From an uncultured Flavobacteriales bacterium (lineage in GTDB: Bacteria > Bacteroidota > Bacteroidia > Flavobacteriales_G > Salibacteraceae): 64,000 nt of DNA. The notes under the pieces are model-generated. The model had not been told where the DNA came from and did no database searches. It saw only the letters and a list, made by a program, of their open reading frames with translations. Made by a program: the position numbers and the translations under genes. Positions 29,808-38,107 of this stretch are shown here, in pieces. How positions within the stretch are numbered: the first letter of the stretch is position 1; each line of letters opens with the position of its first letter. The stretch covers positions 124,001 through 188,000 of the forward strand of contig CALSRO010000008.1 in assembly GCA_943788775.1 (NCBI GenBank), written 5' to 3'.

Positions 29808-30745
29808 TTCTTCTTATATATGAGTTCGACTAGATCTGATTGATTTAGGTTTTTCTCCTCGGGTTCAATTCGCTTTGTGTTGTATGGAGGGTCTAAATGA
29901 GTCTCATACAGCTTGACAAATCGACCGTGCTTTTTCCAAAACAGTTCGGTGTATTGCTGTTTCGTTAATGCGTAATTCTCATCTACTAAATCCCTTTCGA
30001 TCCGCATTTTTTCCTGCATATATTCACTGCTCCTGGGAATTGAGAGCTTGATTAAAATGGGCAATAAAAACAGTAAAGCGTTGAGCAATGTAATACCCCA
30101 GATAATTGGACGTTTTTCATGCAGTCCATTAAGGCCTTGAACGAAATATCTAGAGTTTTTGACTAATAGAGTAGCCTGGATTATTTTTTTTTCCTTTTGG
30201 GCGTTTATCGAGTTTTTCATAGAAACATATTTGTTTCTAGTCTCATTGGATAGATGATTGCCGTTGAGTTCCTTTTCTATATAATCAAGTTCTCTCTCTT
30301 CCGCGTAATGAACAGACCGAATCAATTCTGCTATGTTAGTAGCCTTGAGGTGGTTTGTAATTTGAGTCACGTCTGATTTGAAGATCCAATATTCAATGGG
30401 TTTAGAAACCACAACAGCTATGAACACGATAAACAGATATCGCAGCCATCGACTGTTTTCTATGGTCTTCGGTTTAATATGAGGTAACAAGTTAGGCGAT
30501 AGTGTTTGCAACAGAAGAATATATAGAACTGACAAGACCGCTGCAAAAAATCCTCCGATTAAAAAACCAATTAGAATAGATCGAAATAAAGATTCTATAG
30601 CAATTTGAATGGACAGAAGTGAAAGAAGTATTATTACTATTACGACTACCCCAATCAAAGCAAATTTGAACTTGATGAGTTTATCACAACTCGCAATTAT
30701 TCTGTAATCGTCACCGCTAAAAATCCAAAGCAATTTAAGCATCAA
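29804..30745 (-). CDS. DUF4407-like membrane protein (divergent)
   Basis: The 313-aa product has three or four transmembrane helices and a charged central helical region. It aligns in outline with the next gene upstream: FSGDDYRIIA against AAGGDRYILE at the N-terminus, and SKPIEYWIFKSD against SKPVEIRMFKSE after the third helix. It is therefore a shortened DUF4407 paralogue. The end (NQSDLVELIYKKK) is cytosolic. It is separated by 8 bp from the full DUF4407 gene. Confidence 0.65.
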   Translation of the reverse strand: MMLKLLWIFSGDDYRIIASCDKLIKFKFALIGVVVIVIILLSLLSIQIAIESLFRSILIGFLIGGFFAAVLSVLYILLLQTLSPNLLPHIKPKTIENSRWLRYLFIVFIAVVVSKPIEYWIFKSDVTQITNHLKATNIAELIRSVHYAEERELDYIEKELNGNHLSNETRNKYVSMKNSINAQKEKKIIQATLLVKNSRYFVQGLNGLHEKRPIIWGITLLNALLFLLPILIKLSIPRSSEYMQEKMRIERDLVDENYALTKQQYTELFWKKHGRFVKLYETHLDPPYNTKRIEPEEKNLNQSDLVELIYKKK

Positions 30746-30753
30746 TTGAATTT

Positions 30754-31965
30754 TTAAGCGTTTGAAGTCTGTTCAACAAATGCTTTGGGATCGGCATCTA
30801 TCTCTTTTTTCAATTTCTCTTCATACTTTGAAAGGGCATACTGTGATAGTCTTTCTTGAACTAACTGGAGTTCAATTTTTTCGGAGATGATTTTTTCAGC
30901 ATTGATATGCTTGGTTAAATCTCTTTCCTTACCTACTTTGTCTTGAAAGTAATCTCGAATCACATAAACGCCCTGATCAGCTTTCATAAGCTCTTTTATA
31001 TTTTCCTCTACGTAGTCGTATGGGGTTTTTATAAGCATGAGTTTAAAGAATATTGGGGTTAATTCAATTGCCAAGAATAATAGGGTAACAAATACTCCAA
31101 TCCAACCTGACAATTCGTGTGAAACAATGATTTTTTCAAGCAGTCCATCTAAATTTTTAGCCTTTTGAGATGATTCTGCGATCACCTTCCGTTTTGAAAT
31201 GTAAATTGAATCAAGTTCTGATCTAGCTTCAGCTATAATGGGTGCATAAGTTTCCTTAATGAGTATTTCTTCTGCCTTTGCTCTATCCCATTGTTCTTTA
31301 ATGGCTCGTGCTCTCGGTCCAACAGTAATAATTCTTGCTTCTTCTATATATTGATCTTCAAGATCCACTGAACGCTCCGTTTGTGCTTGAATTTCATTAT
31401 TCAAGTCTTCTATTTCATTGTTAATACGATCAATTCTAGGTTGAAATAATGAATCTGCCTGTAGTATGTATTTTTCCTTTAAAGCAATCTGTTTATTGTG
31501 AATCTCGGTATCAATTTCAGATTTAAACATTCTGATCTCAACGGGTTTAGAAATGGTCAAGGCAATGATGGTTCCCATGATAATTCTTGGAATCGCGGTC
31601 TTAAATTCCTCCCAGGTTATTGCTTCCGTTCCATCGCCCTTACCTGTGCTTGTGACAATGAATCGATCAATATTGAAAATAATCAACCCCCATATGATTC
31701 CAAAAAGAATCGAAAGAACAGCCGTTGAGATACTGAGATTATCTTCTAGTGCTATACCTCTAGGCTCAAAAATGGTGTAGAAGGCATATCCTCCAGCCAG
31801 TCCAGCCATAACACCTGTAGTCAAAACAATGCCTCCTAAGCACATGTACTTTATTTGATCACCGTAAGTAGCTTTTTCAAGAATGTAACGATCACCTCCT
31901 GCTGCTTTCCAAAACATTCGCATTAGCCTCGAAGAACTCGGTGTCTGATAGTATTCTGTTTTCAT
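30754..31965 (-). CDS. DUF4407 domain membrane protein
   Basis: The 403-aa protein matches DUF4407: an N-terminal FWKAAGGDRYILEKATYGDQ, transmembrane helices around 38-65, 80-105 and 128-145, the ALTISKPVEIRMFKSEID segment, a long coiled coil (about 150-270) and a last membrane helix near 280-305. The function of the family is unknown. The coiled coil between membrane helices suggests a scaffold or mechanosensory role. It lies in the middle of the eight-gene operon, 4 bp from its upstream neighbour. Confidence 0.8.
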   Translation of the reverse strand: MKTEYYQTPSSSRLMRMFWKAAGGDRYILEKATYGDQIKYMCLGGIVLTTGVMAGLAGGYAFYTIFEPRGIALEDNLSISTAVLSILFGIIWGLIIFNIDRFIVTSTGKGDGTEAITWEEFKTAIPRIIMGTIIALTISKPVEIRMFKSEIDTEIHNKQIALKEKYILQADSLFQPRIDRINNEIEDLNNEIQAQTERSVDLEDQYIEEARIITVGPRARAIKEQWDRAKAEEILIKETYAPIIAEARSELDSIYISKRKVIAESSQKAKNLDGLLEKIIVSHELSGWIGVFVTLLFLAIELTPIFFKLMLIKTPYDYVEENIKELMKADQGVYVIRDYFQDKVGKERDLTKHINAEKIISEKIELQLVQERLSQYALSKYEEKLKKEIDADPKAFVEQTSNA

Positions 31966-31969
31966 AATA

Positions 31970-32497
31970 TTATTGGATTTCGTGTAGGTCAGGATTGGAC
32001 AGTCTTTTCAATTTGAATGAAGGGAGTAGAATACTCGGCTCTAATGGTTTTACCTTAGCATTAAGGCGTAACTCAGCTGGAAGGGATAATAAGGTTCTGA
32101 GGTTTTTTGAATTTGGGACTACATAATCCAATAAAAAGCCATTGTTTACTAATCCTAATTCTGGACTTCGCAATTTTTTCGGATCGATTTCATATGCCCT
32201 TTTTTCAAGAGAGAATGCCGAAATCCATACTACGGTCAGTTTTTTTCTAACATCTGGGCTAATTGCGATTTGGCCACTTTGCTGGGTATAGAATCCATGA
32301 CCTTGTATATATATCCATCCAAGCCTGTCAATATTCCATTTCAAATAATATCTATTTCCGAATGCAATTAAACCTTGCCTAAACTCGATGGATTTATTAT
32401 TCGAGTGATTGAAAAGTCTAAATAGCATTAGAATGAAACCTAATCCAAAGTTCTTGGTACTTCTTAAAAGATTGGTCATACGGCTTCTTGGGTTCAT
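31970..32497 (-). CDS. Hypothetical protein of the DUF4407 operon
   Basis: A 175-aa basic protein with one possible hydrophobic segment (FGLGFILMLFRLF). The rest has a beta-rich look (RYYLKWNIDRLGWIYIQGHG). Not recognised. It is 3 bp from the repeat lipoprotein upstream and 4 bp from DUF4407 downstream, so it is certainly co-transcribed. Confidence 0.6.
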   Translation of the reverse strand: MNPRSRMTNLLRSTKNFGLGFILMLFRLFNHSNNKSIEFRQGLIAFGNRYYLKWNIDRLGWIYIQGHGFYTQQSGQIAISPDVRKKLTVVWISAFSLEKRAYEIDPKKLRSPELGLVNNGFLLDYVVPNSKNLRTLLSLPAELRLNAKVKPLEPSILLPSFKLKRLSNPDLHEIQ

Positions 32498-32500
32498 GAA

Positions 32501-33646
32501 TTAGTATCGCTCGGTTATAATATAGTATGTCGATTCATAATTTGCCCCTTCAAGTGATACACTTCCCGCAAATGATCTAACAGACGAACTATTGACTGAT
32601 GCCGCAATTCGGTAACTTCCGTTTGGTAGAGAAACCGATGAAGCTCTACCCGGCTTCATTACTACTTTGTGTGATTCTTTTCCGCTGTATCTAACAGTTA
32701 GCGTATAGTCTGTATTGTTATTTATAGTAACCTCATTGCGGTATATGGTTTCAGTGCCTTTAACTTTCTCTAAAGGCGGCATTTTTCCATGATCACTTTT
32801 GAAAATGTTGTCTACCTCAATATCGATGATGAGCTTCTCAGCCTCTTCGCGATATGGGGTGTTAGGATTTTGATTTAAATATTTCTGGACGGAAGAGATG
32901 CTTCTACTGGACTTTGCGTTTTCCCACTCTTTCTCTTTTAAACTAGATATTCTTTTTGACGCGATTTTAGCCTGTGGACTTTCAGGATGTTTACCTACAA
33001 AGTCCTCATAACCCTTTATTGAGTTTAGTTTTTCTGCTTTTTTCCAAGCAGGAGTAACAATATTCAACTCATTCAATGCCTTGGATATTTCATCTTCGAA
33101 TTTTGAGTTAGGGTACATCCTTCGAAAGGCCTCGTATGATTGTGCTGTATGGTTTTTCGTTGTCTCTAACCATGCCTTTTCTAAGTTGAGTTCATCTATT
33201 TTTTCCTTCGCAGTTTTGGCCTGCGTTGAAAGTGGATGTTTCTGTATAAATTCAGTATAACTTCGGGTGCTATTTAAAGTAGTAGCCACACTCCAATCCC
33301 GATCTAATTCAATCTGTTCGATTTTCGCAGTCGCCTGAGAAATGAAATCTCCCTCTGGATAATTTTTAATATAGGATTCAAAATCTTGAATTTTTGAACT
33401 GTTCTTTATTTCGTTCCATAATTTCTGCTCATTTAGTACAGAAAGACGATTGTTTGCTTCAGTTACGAATGTGGATTTTGGCTTCTCTTGTATAAATTTC
33501 TCATATGCCTCAATTGAATCAATTGTGCGAGCTTGTTGGAACTTTTTAGTGCCGTTACAAGAGGCGCAATAGAAGCTTAAAAAAATTAAGATAACTGTCC
33601 TAAAACTGACATTAGGACGAATGTTTTGGTATATGAAATAGAACAT
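32501..33646 (-). CDS. Repeat-containing envelope protein (TPR-like), first gene of operon
   Basis: The N-terminal hydrophobic stretch ends in CASCNG, a possible lipoprotein site. About six degenerate ~45-residue units follow, each with an aromatic-x-x-[FY]-[IV]-x-x-[HKY]-P core (YEKFIQEKPKSTF, YTEFIQKHPLSTQ, YEAFRRMYPNSKF, YEDFVGKHPESPQ). They resemble the TPR-like repeats of outer-membrane assembly lipoproteins. The last ~110 residues form a beta domain (TVRYSGKESHKVVMKPGRAS). It is the first gene of the operon, just downstream of a palindrome that could be its operator. Confidence 0.7.
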   Translation of the reverse strand: MFYFIYQNIRPNVSFRTVILIFLSFYCASCNGTKKFQQARTIDSIEAYEKFIQEKPKSTFVTEANNRLSVLNEQKLWNEIKNSSKIQDFESYIKNYPEGDFISQATAKIEQIELDRDWSVATTLNSTRSYTEFIQKHPLSTQAKTAKEKIDELNLEKAWLETTKNHTAQSYEAFRRMYPNSKFEDEISKALNELNIVTPAWKKAEKLNSIKGYEDFVGKHPESPQAKIASKRISSLKEKEWENAKSSRSISSVQKYLNQNPNTPYREEAEKLIIDIEVDNIFKSDHGKMPPLEKVKGTETIYRNEVTINNNTDYTLTVRYSGKESHKVVMKPGRASSVSLPNGSYRIAASVNSSSVRSFAGSVSLEGANYESTYYIITERY

Positions 33647-33696
33647 TAATTAGGTAGAAAGTAAGTTTAGGTCTCGAAAATTAGGTTTTTGATCGT

Positions 33697-33710
33697 AATT
33701 GACGTCAATT
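33697..33710. promoter_or_regulatory. Perfect 14-bp palindrome, candidate operator
   Basis: AATTGACGTCAATT is a perfect inverted repeat 51 bp upstream of the first gene of the DUF4407 operon (ATG at 33646), in the expected promoter position. No adjacent regulator gene is seen, so the binding protein is unknown. Confidence 0.4.
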
Positions 33711-33868
33711 GCCTGATTATTTCTGACCATGGTTTGCGTCAGGTATTTCGATCAGATTATTTGAGCCTATTAAATGCGACCCATTGTAACGTAATAAATC
33801 AATGACACACAAATACGTTTTGCTAACGTTAGTACAATATATGGAGAAGGCGTTTGCAGCATTTTTTC

Positions 33869-34061
33869 CCCGCTCGCGCGTACGTGTCGTCCGTGCGCTT
33901 CTTCACTCTGCGCATTACCCATGCTCTTCCAACCGCTAATTTGTTTTCCATTGCCTTGAGATTAAATCTATTTCCATTTAAATGGGCCAGGATTAGTTTT
34001 TAGGAAAACAGTAAAAATAATTCATTGGCGCTGGATGCATGTCCGTGCAAGCTTGGTTGGT
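33869..34061 (+). repeat. Direct repeat, left copy (~194 bp)
   Basis: It starts at CCCGCTCGCGCG, contains CTTCACTCTGCGCATTACCC and ATTAAATCTATTTCCATTT, and ends at GTGCAAGCTTGGTTGG. The second copy is at 34645-34838 in the same orientation, roughly 85-90% identical by eye. No gene is seen in 33711-34135 apart from this repeat and a GC-rich stretch (34081-34120, CGCCACGCGCAAGGATGCGC) with hairpin potential. Confidence 0.85.
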
Positions 34062-34135
34062 TCGGAGCTTTCTTTTCTTAAACTCCCGCCACGCGCAAGG
34101 ATGCGCGCGGCAGCGGGGCTAGCATGGTTGTGCAA

Positions 34136-34600
34136 TTACTTAGGAGCTTTGAATGAGTAGAATTTTGTTCCCAACTTGATGCAAAAAACTCGATTACGTG
34201 ACATTCTATATTCAATGACAGAATTTCCGCTCACAGGCCCTGATACTCGATCAATTAATTTAAATCTGTGATGCTGTTGTCTCAGTATAAATAACTCGTA
34301 TTCATCCACACTATCTAATGATTTTTTGTAATCCTCTTGGAATGAAAGTCGAAACCCAGACTTAAATAGACCATTGAAACAAGAATCTACCAGTATCTTT
34401 GGATTATTCGGTCCTATTCCAAGGTGTGCGTAGGAAATTGTTGTATCCACTATGAATTTACCGTCAATTCGTGTTATAAATAAAGGCACATGATTAATAC
34501 AATCTATGCCGTCAAAGACTGTTTGAGACATTATAGATGATTGAGTCAAGACTAAAAAAGAGATTATTAGGTGCTTCGCGTTATTTAAGATTATAACCAT
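34136..34600 (-). CDS. Secreted hypothetical protein in a repeat-flanked cassette
   Basis: A 154-aa protein with a signal peptide (HLIISFLVLTQSSIMSQ) and a small domain with two cysteines (DGIDC, LVDSCFNG). No family recognised. The gene stands alone on the minus strand between two ~194-bp direct repeats, so the repeat-gene unit could be gained or lost by recombination, like a cassette. Confidence 0.55.
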   Translation of the reverse strand: MVIILNNAKHLIISFLVLTQSSIMSQTVFDGIDCINHVPLFITRIDGKFIVDTTISYAHLGIGPNNPKILVDSCFNGLFKSGFRLSFQEDYKKSLDSVDEYELFILRQQHHRFKLIDRVSGPVSGNSVIEYRMSRNRVFCIKLGTKFYSFKAPK

Positions 34601-34644
34601 ATTTAAAATATAACGGTTTTATGGACTTCAGTAAAGCGCCAAAG

Positions 34645-34838
34645 CCCGCTCGCGCGGAGGTGTCGTCCGTGCGTTTCTTCACTCTGCGCATTACCCAAAC
34701 TCTTTCAACTGCTAATTTATTTTCCATTGCTTTGAGATTAAATCTATTTCCATTTAAATGGGCCAAGAATAGGTTTAACGAAAACAGTAAAAATAATTCA
34801 TTGGCGCTGGATGTTTGTGCGTGCAAGCTTGGTTGGTG
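34645..34838 (+). repeat. Direct repeat, right copy (~194 bp)
   Basis: Second copy of the 33869-34061 repeat, ending in GCAAGCTTGGTTGGTGCAGG. The open frames crossing it on both strands arise from the repeat and have no family resemblance. The remaining part up to 34990 holds no recognisable gene. Confidence 0.85.
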
Positions 34839-34993
34839 CAGGCAAGGAGGACAAGTCCGCGCTAGCTGGCACATGCAGAAAACACGTCCGTGCATTTTCC
34901 GCACTCATTCCATCCCTATATCGTTTACCGTTCCTAGTGTAATCAACCCATAAACGCGGACCAGTAGCGATGAGCTAAGCTGAGTGAGCGGGC

Positions 34994-35027
34994 AAAAAAA
35001 AAAGCCTCACATTTCTGTGAGGCTTTT
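34994..35027 (-). terminator. Strong terminator downstream of the tRNA fragment
   Basis: A perfect 12-bp stem (AAAAGCCTCACA/TGTGAGGCTTTT, loop TTTC) is followed on the minus strand by a run of T. It lies 8 bp after the 3' end of the tRNA-like fragment, where a tRNA terminator would sit. Confidence 0.85.
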
Positions 35028-35034
35028 CAGTTCA

Positions 35035-35056
35035 TGCGGTCCGGACGAGACTCGAA
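35035..35056 (-). other. tRNA(Asp)-like 3' fragment, putative att site
   Basis: Read on the minus strand this is TTCGAGTCTCGTCCGGACC plus GCA: a complete T-loop (TTCGAGT), the 3' side of the T-stem, the 3' acceptor strand CCGGACC and discriminator G followed by CA. It matches what I recall of Bacteroidota tRNA-Asp (5' acceptor GGTCCGG). The remaining ~55 nt of a tRNA are absent to the right, and homology stops at T54. A truncated tRNA 3' end with its terminator is the classic outer scar of a tyrosine-recombinase integration. It implies that the inserted DNA lies at coordinates above 35056. Confidence 0.65.
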
Positions 35057-35231
35057 GTAATTGTCTTATTCATTTCTATATCAGAGACTTATCTGATCAA
35101 TATTTCTTTAGTCCACCTTAGAGGACACCAATTTGATTGCATTTGAATTTTCTGGATAATCTGTCTTATTTGCAGCCTTTGTTCAAATAGTTGAGTCATG
35201 AAAATCGAACAATATAGTTTAACATATACCG

Positions 35232-35567
35232 TCATTTTCTTTTGTCTTTTGACTTCTCCTTCAACCTATTTTTCAAAAATGCCTTGCGCTCTAGGAGAAC
35301 TTTTTTCTCATCAATCAGGTCTCTAATATTACGCTCAGCCGACTCCTTTTGCCAAAACAGTTTGTTAACATTTCGATCTAAAATCCTCACCTTAGATTCT
35401 TCGATTGTCCTAGCCTTGGCATTGTTCAAGCTCTGCACATCAAGGCTCTCATTAATTTGAATGTTTTCAAAAACCTGGTGCTTAATTATCAACTCCTCTT
35501 GAAGTTTTTCAATAGATTGTCTTAACGTTTTGATCTGCTTTTTTATGTTTTTCAAATCCTCCTTCAT
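35232..35567 (-). CDS. Small coiled-coil protein, intact copy
   Basis: A 111-aa almost entirely coiled-coil protein (MKEDLKNIKKQIKTLRQSIE; KVLLERKAFLKNRLKEK). It has no signal or membrane segment. A second, damaged copy of its 3' two-thirds occurs at 53438-53684 in the same orientation. The gene lies just inside the presumed element boundary at 35056. The function is unknown; proximity to the att-like site and to a recombinase remnant at the other copy hints at an element-associated role. Confidence 0.6.
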   Translation of the reverse strand: MKEDLKNIKKQIKTLRQSIEKLQEELIIKHQVFENIQINESLDVQSLNNAKARTIEESKVRILDRNVNKLFWQKESAERNIRDLIDEKKVLLERKAFLKNRLKEKSKDKRK

Positions 35568-35666
35568 AAATACACAATTGACTTTTAGGCATTGGAGACC
35601 TCGTTTTGAAGTACTAAATTAGTCTCAAGAAATGCACAGAATAAAAATATCAAAATCTAGGTATAT

Positions 35667-35892
35667 ATGGGGGACTTAAAAACAATGCAGGAGTATTTTG
35701 ATGAGTTCTTCCCACTATACTATGCACGTAAATACGATGAGGCTATTAAAGTTGGCGAAAAAATGGTAGAGGACTATCCCTGCTACGAAACATATAATGA
35801 GCTGGCCTTAGCGCAAATTTAATGGTGATATAGAAGGCTGGAAACGTGATGACAAAACAGCATGGAGTTACGGAAAAGATGGTTGTATGTAA
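35667..35892 (+). pseudogene. Small TPR-like protein, frameshifted
   Basis: An ATG at 35667 gives a 51-aa TPR-like helix pair (MQEYFDEFFPLYYARKYDEA ... YNELALAQI) that stops in TTTAA. Deleting one T from the run at 35817-35820 continues it as AQINGDIEGWKRDDKTAWSYGKDGCM, stopping at 35892. The original protein was probably ~75 aa or the remnant of a longer TPR protein. It is divergent from the coiled-coil gene. Confidence 0.5.
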
Positions 35893-35986
35893 GTTTACTC
35901 ATATCCCTTGAGTTTTGTAAACTCTAAAAGATTTCTTGTGCAATAAATGGGGCTAAAGTCCTTACTAACAATAAAAGCTTCTACAG

Positions 35987-36700
35987 ATGAGTCCCCGTGA
36001 AGAATCAGTTCAAGAATTAATTCAATTATTAAGTCGCCACCATTATCATTTTAATCACTCTATCTCTAGTTTCTTCCCAATTAGTCCAGAACAACTAGGA
36101 CGGCATAAAAACTTACTTATCTGGCAAGATAATGAGGATGCTGTCGACAATCTAGGTATAACCAACAATCCCAGCATTGCCTGGACAAAAGAGCTGTTAA
36201 TCGAGTTTAAAGATCGATTACTGTGGTCTGGCGTAAGTGTGTCGTTAATTGGTGATTGCCTTTGGTATGAGGGGATTCTTGATGACTTTGAGGATGTTAT
36301 CGATTTCCAAGCCATCTCCTTCAACCAATCCATACCGTGGTCGGCAAGCCTATTGAAGCAATTTGAAGATAGGATTGACTTAGATGCTTTAATCGGTATT
36401 GGCTTTATGAATGTCGATATGGAGATATATGAGGCTTTTAAAGATAAAATGAGTCTGAAGGAATTCGTTTACAATCAAAACCCCCCATGGAGGATAAATC
36501 CAAAATTCAAAATAGAATCGGTGGATAAGAGTTTAGAGGAGATATTATCTATCCTTCAAAAACTGGAATCGGAGATAGTCTGGAATGAACTCAATATTGA
36601 TTACACCCTGTTGCTACTTCCTCATGAAATAGAAGCTGTGATAAAGGCATTTTTTGACTTAGAAGAGGGAGACCCCCAACAACTTTCGCTCTCAATCTAA
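35987..36700 (+). CDS. Hypothetical protein with W-[ST]-x-x-LL repeats
   Basis: The 237-aa protein has repeated elements of the form N-x-S-I-x-W-[ST]-x-x-LL-x-x-F-[EK]-D-R-[IL] (NPSIAWTKELLIEFKDRL, NQSIPWSASLLKQFEDRI) and a final N-PPW. This motif type recurs in uncharacterised Bacteroidota proteins of accessory regions. There is no signal peptide and the frame is intact. The function is unknown. Confidence 0.6.
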   Translation: MSPREESVQELIQLLSRHHYHFNHSISSFFPISPEQLGRHKNLLIWQDNEDAVDNLGITNNPSIAWTKELLIEFKDRLLWSGVSVSLIGDCLWYEGILDDFEDVIDFQAISFNQSIPWSASLLKQFEDRIDLDALIGIGFMNVDMEIYEAFKDKMSLKEFVYNQNPPWRINPKFKIESVDKSLEEILSILQKLESEIVWNELNIDYTLLLLPHEIEAVIKAFFDLEEGDPQQLSLSI

Positions 36701-36798
36701 GCCCTAAACGATATCAGTAACTCGCTAGCTTGATCTTTCAATGACTTTTGTTTTGGGCTTGTTTTGACAGAGCATCTAGCTGTTCTTGCACTAAATCT

Positions 36799-37494
36799 TT
36801 AATACACGAAGAACTTTTCGATCTCATCTAATTCTTGAACTGTGTAACAAATTTCACCTTCAGATTCAGGGCAGCGTTTAACCGTCTTGTGGTGCCTTAT
36901 CTCGATATGATCTTGAAACAATATTTCAGGAGAATTCTCATAAATAAAATTGGTGATTGACTCATCTATCATGATATTAGATTCATTGTAAATAGCAATC
37001 CTCTTGTGGAGTATGGTGTCAGAGAAATTATTCTCGTTTAATGATAAAACATAGAGTACTTTAAAAATACCATCGTAACCTGAACCGTAATTGTTGTTAA
37101 GGACTATAAAACTCTTGTCATTTATTTTTTGAAGGCTGTAGTTTGGAAACCATCCATTGGAACCACCTTTAATGGTATCGCTTTGTATACCATTTGAAAC
37201 TACAATCCTACCAGAACACATCGTGCAATCGCCTGACTCAGACTTAATTTCTTTGACTGAAATATTATCCAGTGTAGTAAGGACTTGCTCCTCTTGTTTA
37301 GGCTCAATTATTTTTTCTGGAATGCTGTCTAGTTTAGCATTATCCTGAACCTTTTGTTTAGGCTCAATTTCCGTGGTTGGATTATCATCAAGTTCAGCAT
37401 TATCTTGACTCTCTTGAATGCAACCATGAAGGCTAAAAGCCATGCATCCAAATGTTACGATTATGAATCTAAGTATGTTGCTTCTCATGGACAT
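36799..37494 (-). CDS. Lipoprotein with internal repeats
   Basis: The signal peptide has lipobox LHGC. A mature N-terminal linker has three related units (DNAELDDNPTTEIEPKQ, DNAKLDSIPEKIIEPKQ, TTLDNISVKEI), then a C-terminal beta-rich domain with CTMCSG and a second cysteine pair (RCPESEGEICY). It is probably anchored in the outer membrane. No family recognised. Confidence 0.6.
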   Translation of the reverse strand: MSMRSNILRFIIVTFGCMAFSLHGCIQESQDNAELDDNPTTEIEPKQKVQDNAKLDSIPEKIIEPKQEEQVLTTLDNISVKEIKSESGDCTMCSGRIVVSNGIQSDTIKGGSNGWFPNYSLQKINDKSFIVLNNNYGSGYDGIFKVLYVLSLNENNFSDTILHKRIAIYNESNIMIDESITNFIYENSPEILFQDHIEIRHHKTVKRCPESEGEICYTVQELDEIEKFFVY

Positions 37495-37599
37495 TGGATT
37501 AGATAATTGAGGTTAAGGATAATTATTTATGTAGGAATTTTACGCTTTATTTCGCTCGAAAATAAAGTTTCGATTCTTTCTACACTAGATAAAACACCC

Positions 37600-38075
37600 T
37601 TGCGCTAAAGACGATGCTATACACGCAGATATGGGGTTATACTATACCTCTGAAGCCATATCGAAGACAGAAACCCGATTTAAAACAACCCACCCCCTGA
37701 GGTAATTGGGAGTCTTAGGTTTTAACTTTCAGGTCTTAGCTGGTTTTCAACCAACATTGATGGTTTTGGTGGTAAGCCCATCAGCCCTCACTGGATCTTA
37801 ACAAAACACCCCCAACACTCAACCTGTGACCGTCTATAGCATTGGAATTGTCTAAGGGAGATATCAATCTATTAAGATCGAGTCTCTCATTGCTCAGATA
37901 AGTCGATGCCATACACAGATATTTTGGGTAATAGCTATATCTGGAAATGACGAGTTAAAACAGAAAGTGAATTTAGAATCACACACCCCTGAGGTTATCC
38001 AATGTCCAAGGTTTATCCTTTCAGCTTTCAGTTTATTTTCAATCAGATTTAAAGGTTTTAATAGGACCCATTACT
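37600..38075. repeat. Non-coding region with a degenerate ~170-bp tandem repeat
   Basis: Two related units begin at about 37611 (GATGCTATACACGCAGATAT) and 37905 (GATGCCATACACAGATATTT). Both continue with a TTAAAAC block, an ACCCC(C)TGAGGT block and a pyrimidine-rich ACTTTCAG/GCTTTCAG segment. Nothing coding is seen between 37495 and 38107. The units are too diverged for a recent duplication and may be decayed ends of an element. Confidence 0.55.
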
Positions 38076-38107
38076 GCCTTATCTGAGGGTAAATGAATAT
38101 TATTCAT

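Noticed and set aside
34581..34953. Two opposing open frames across the right direct repeat
   Set aside because: They exist only because the repeat lacks stops; composition is not protein-like and the left copy does not keep them.
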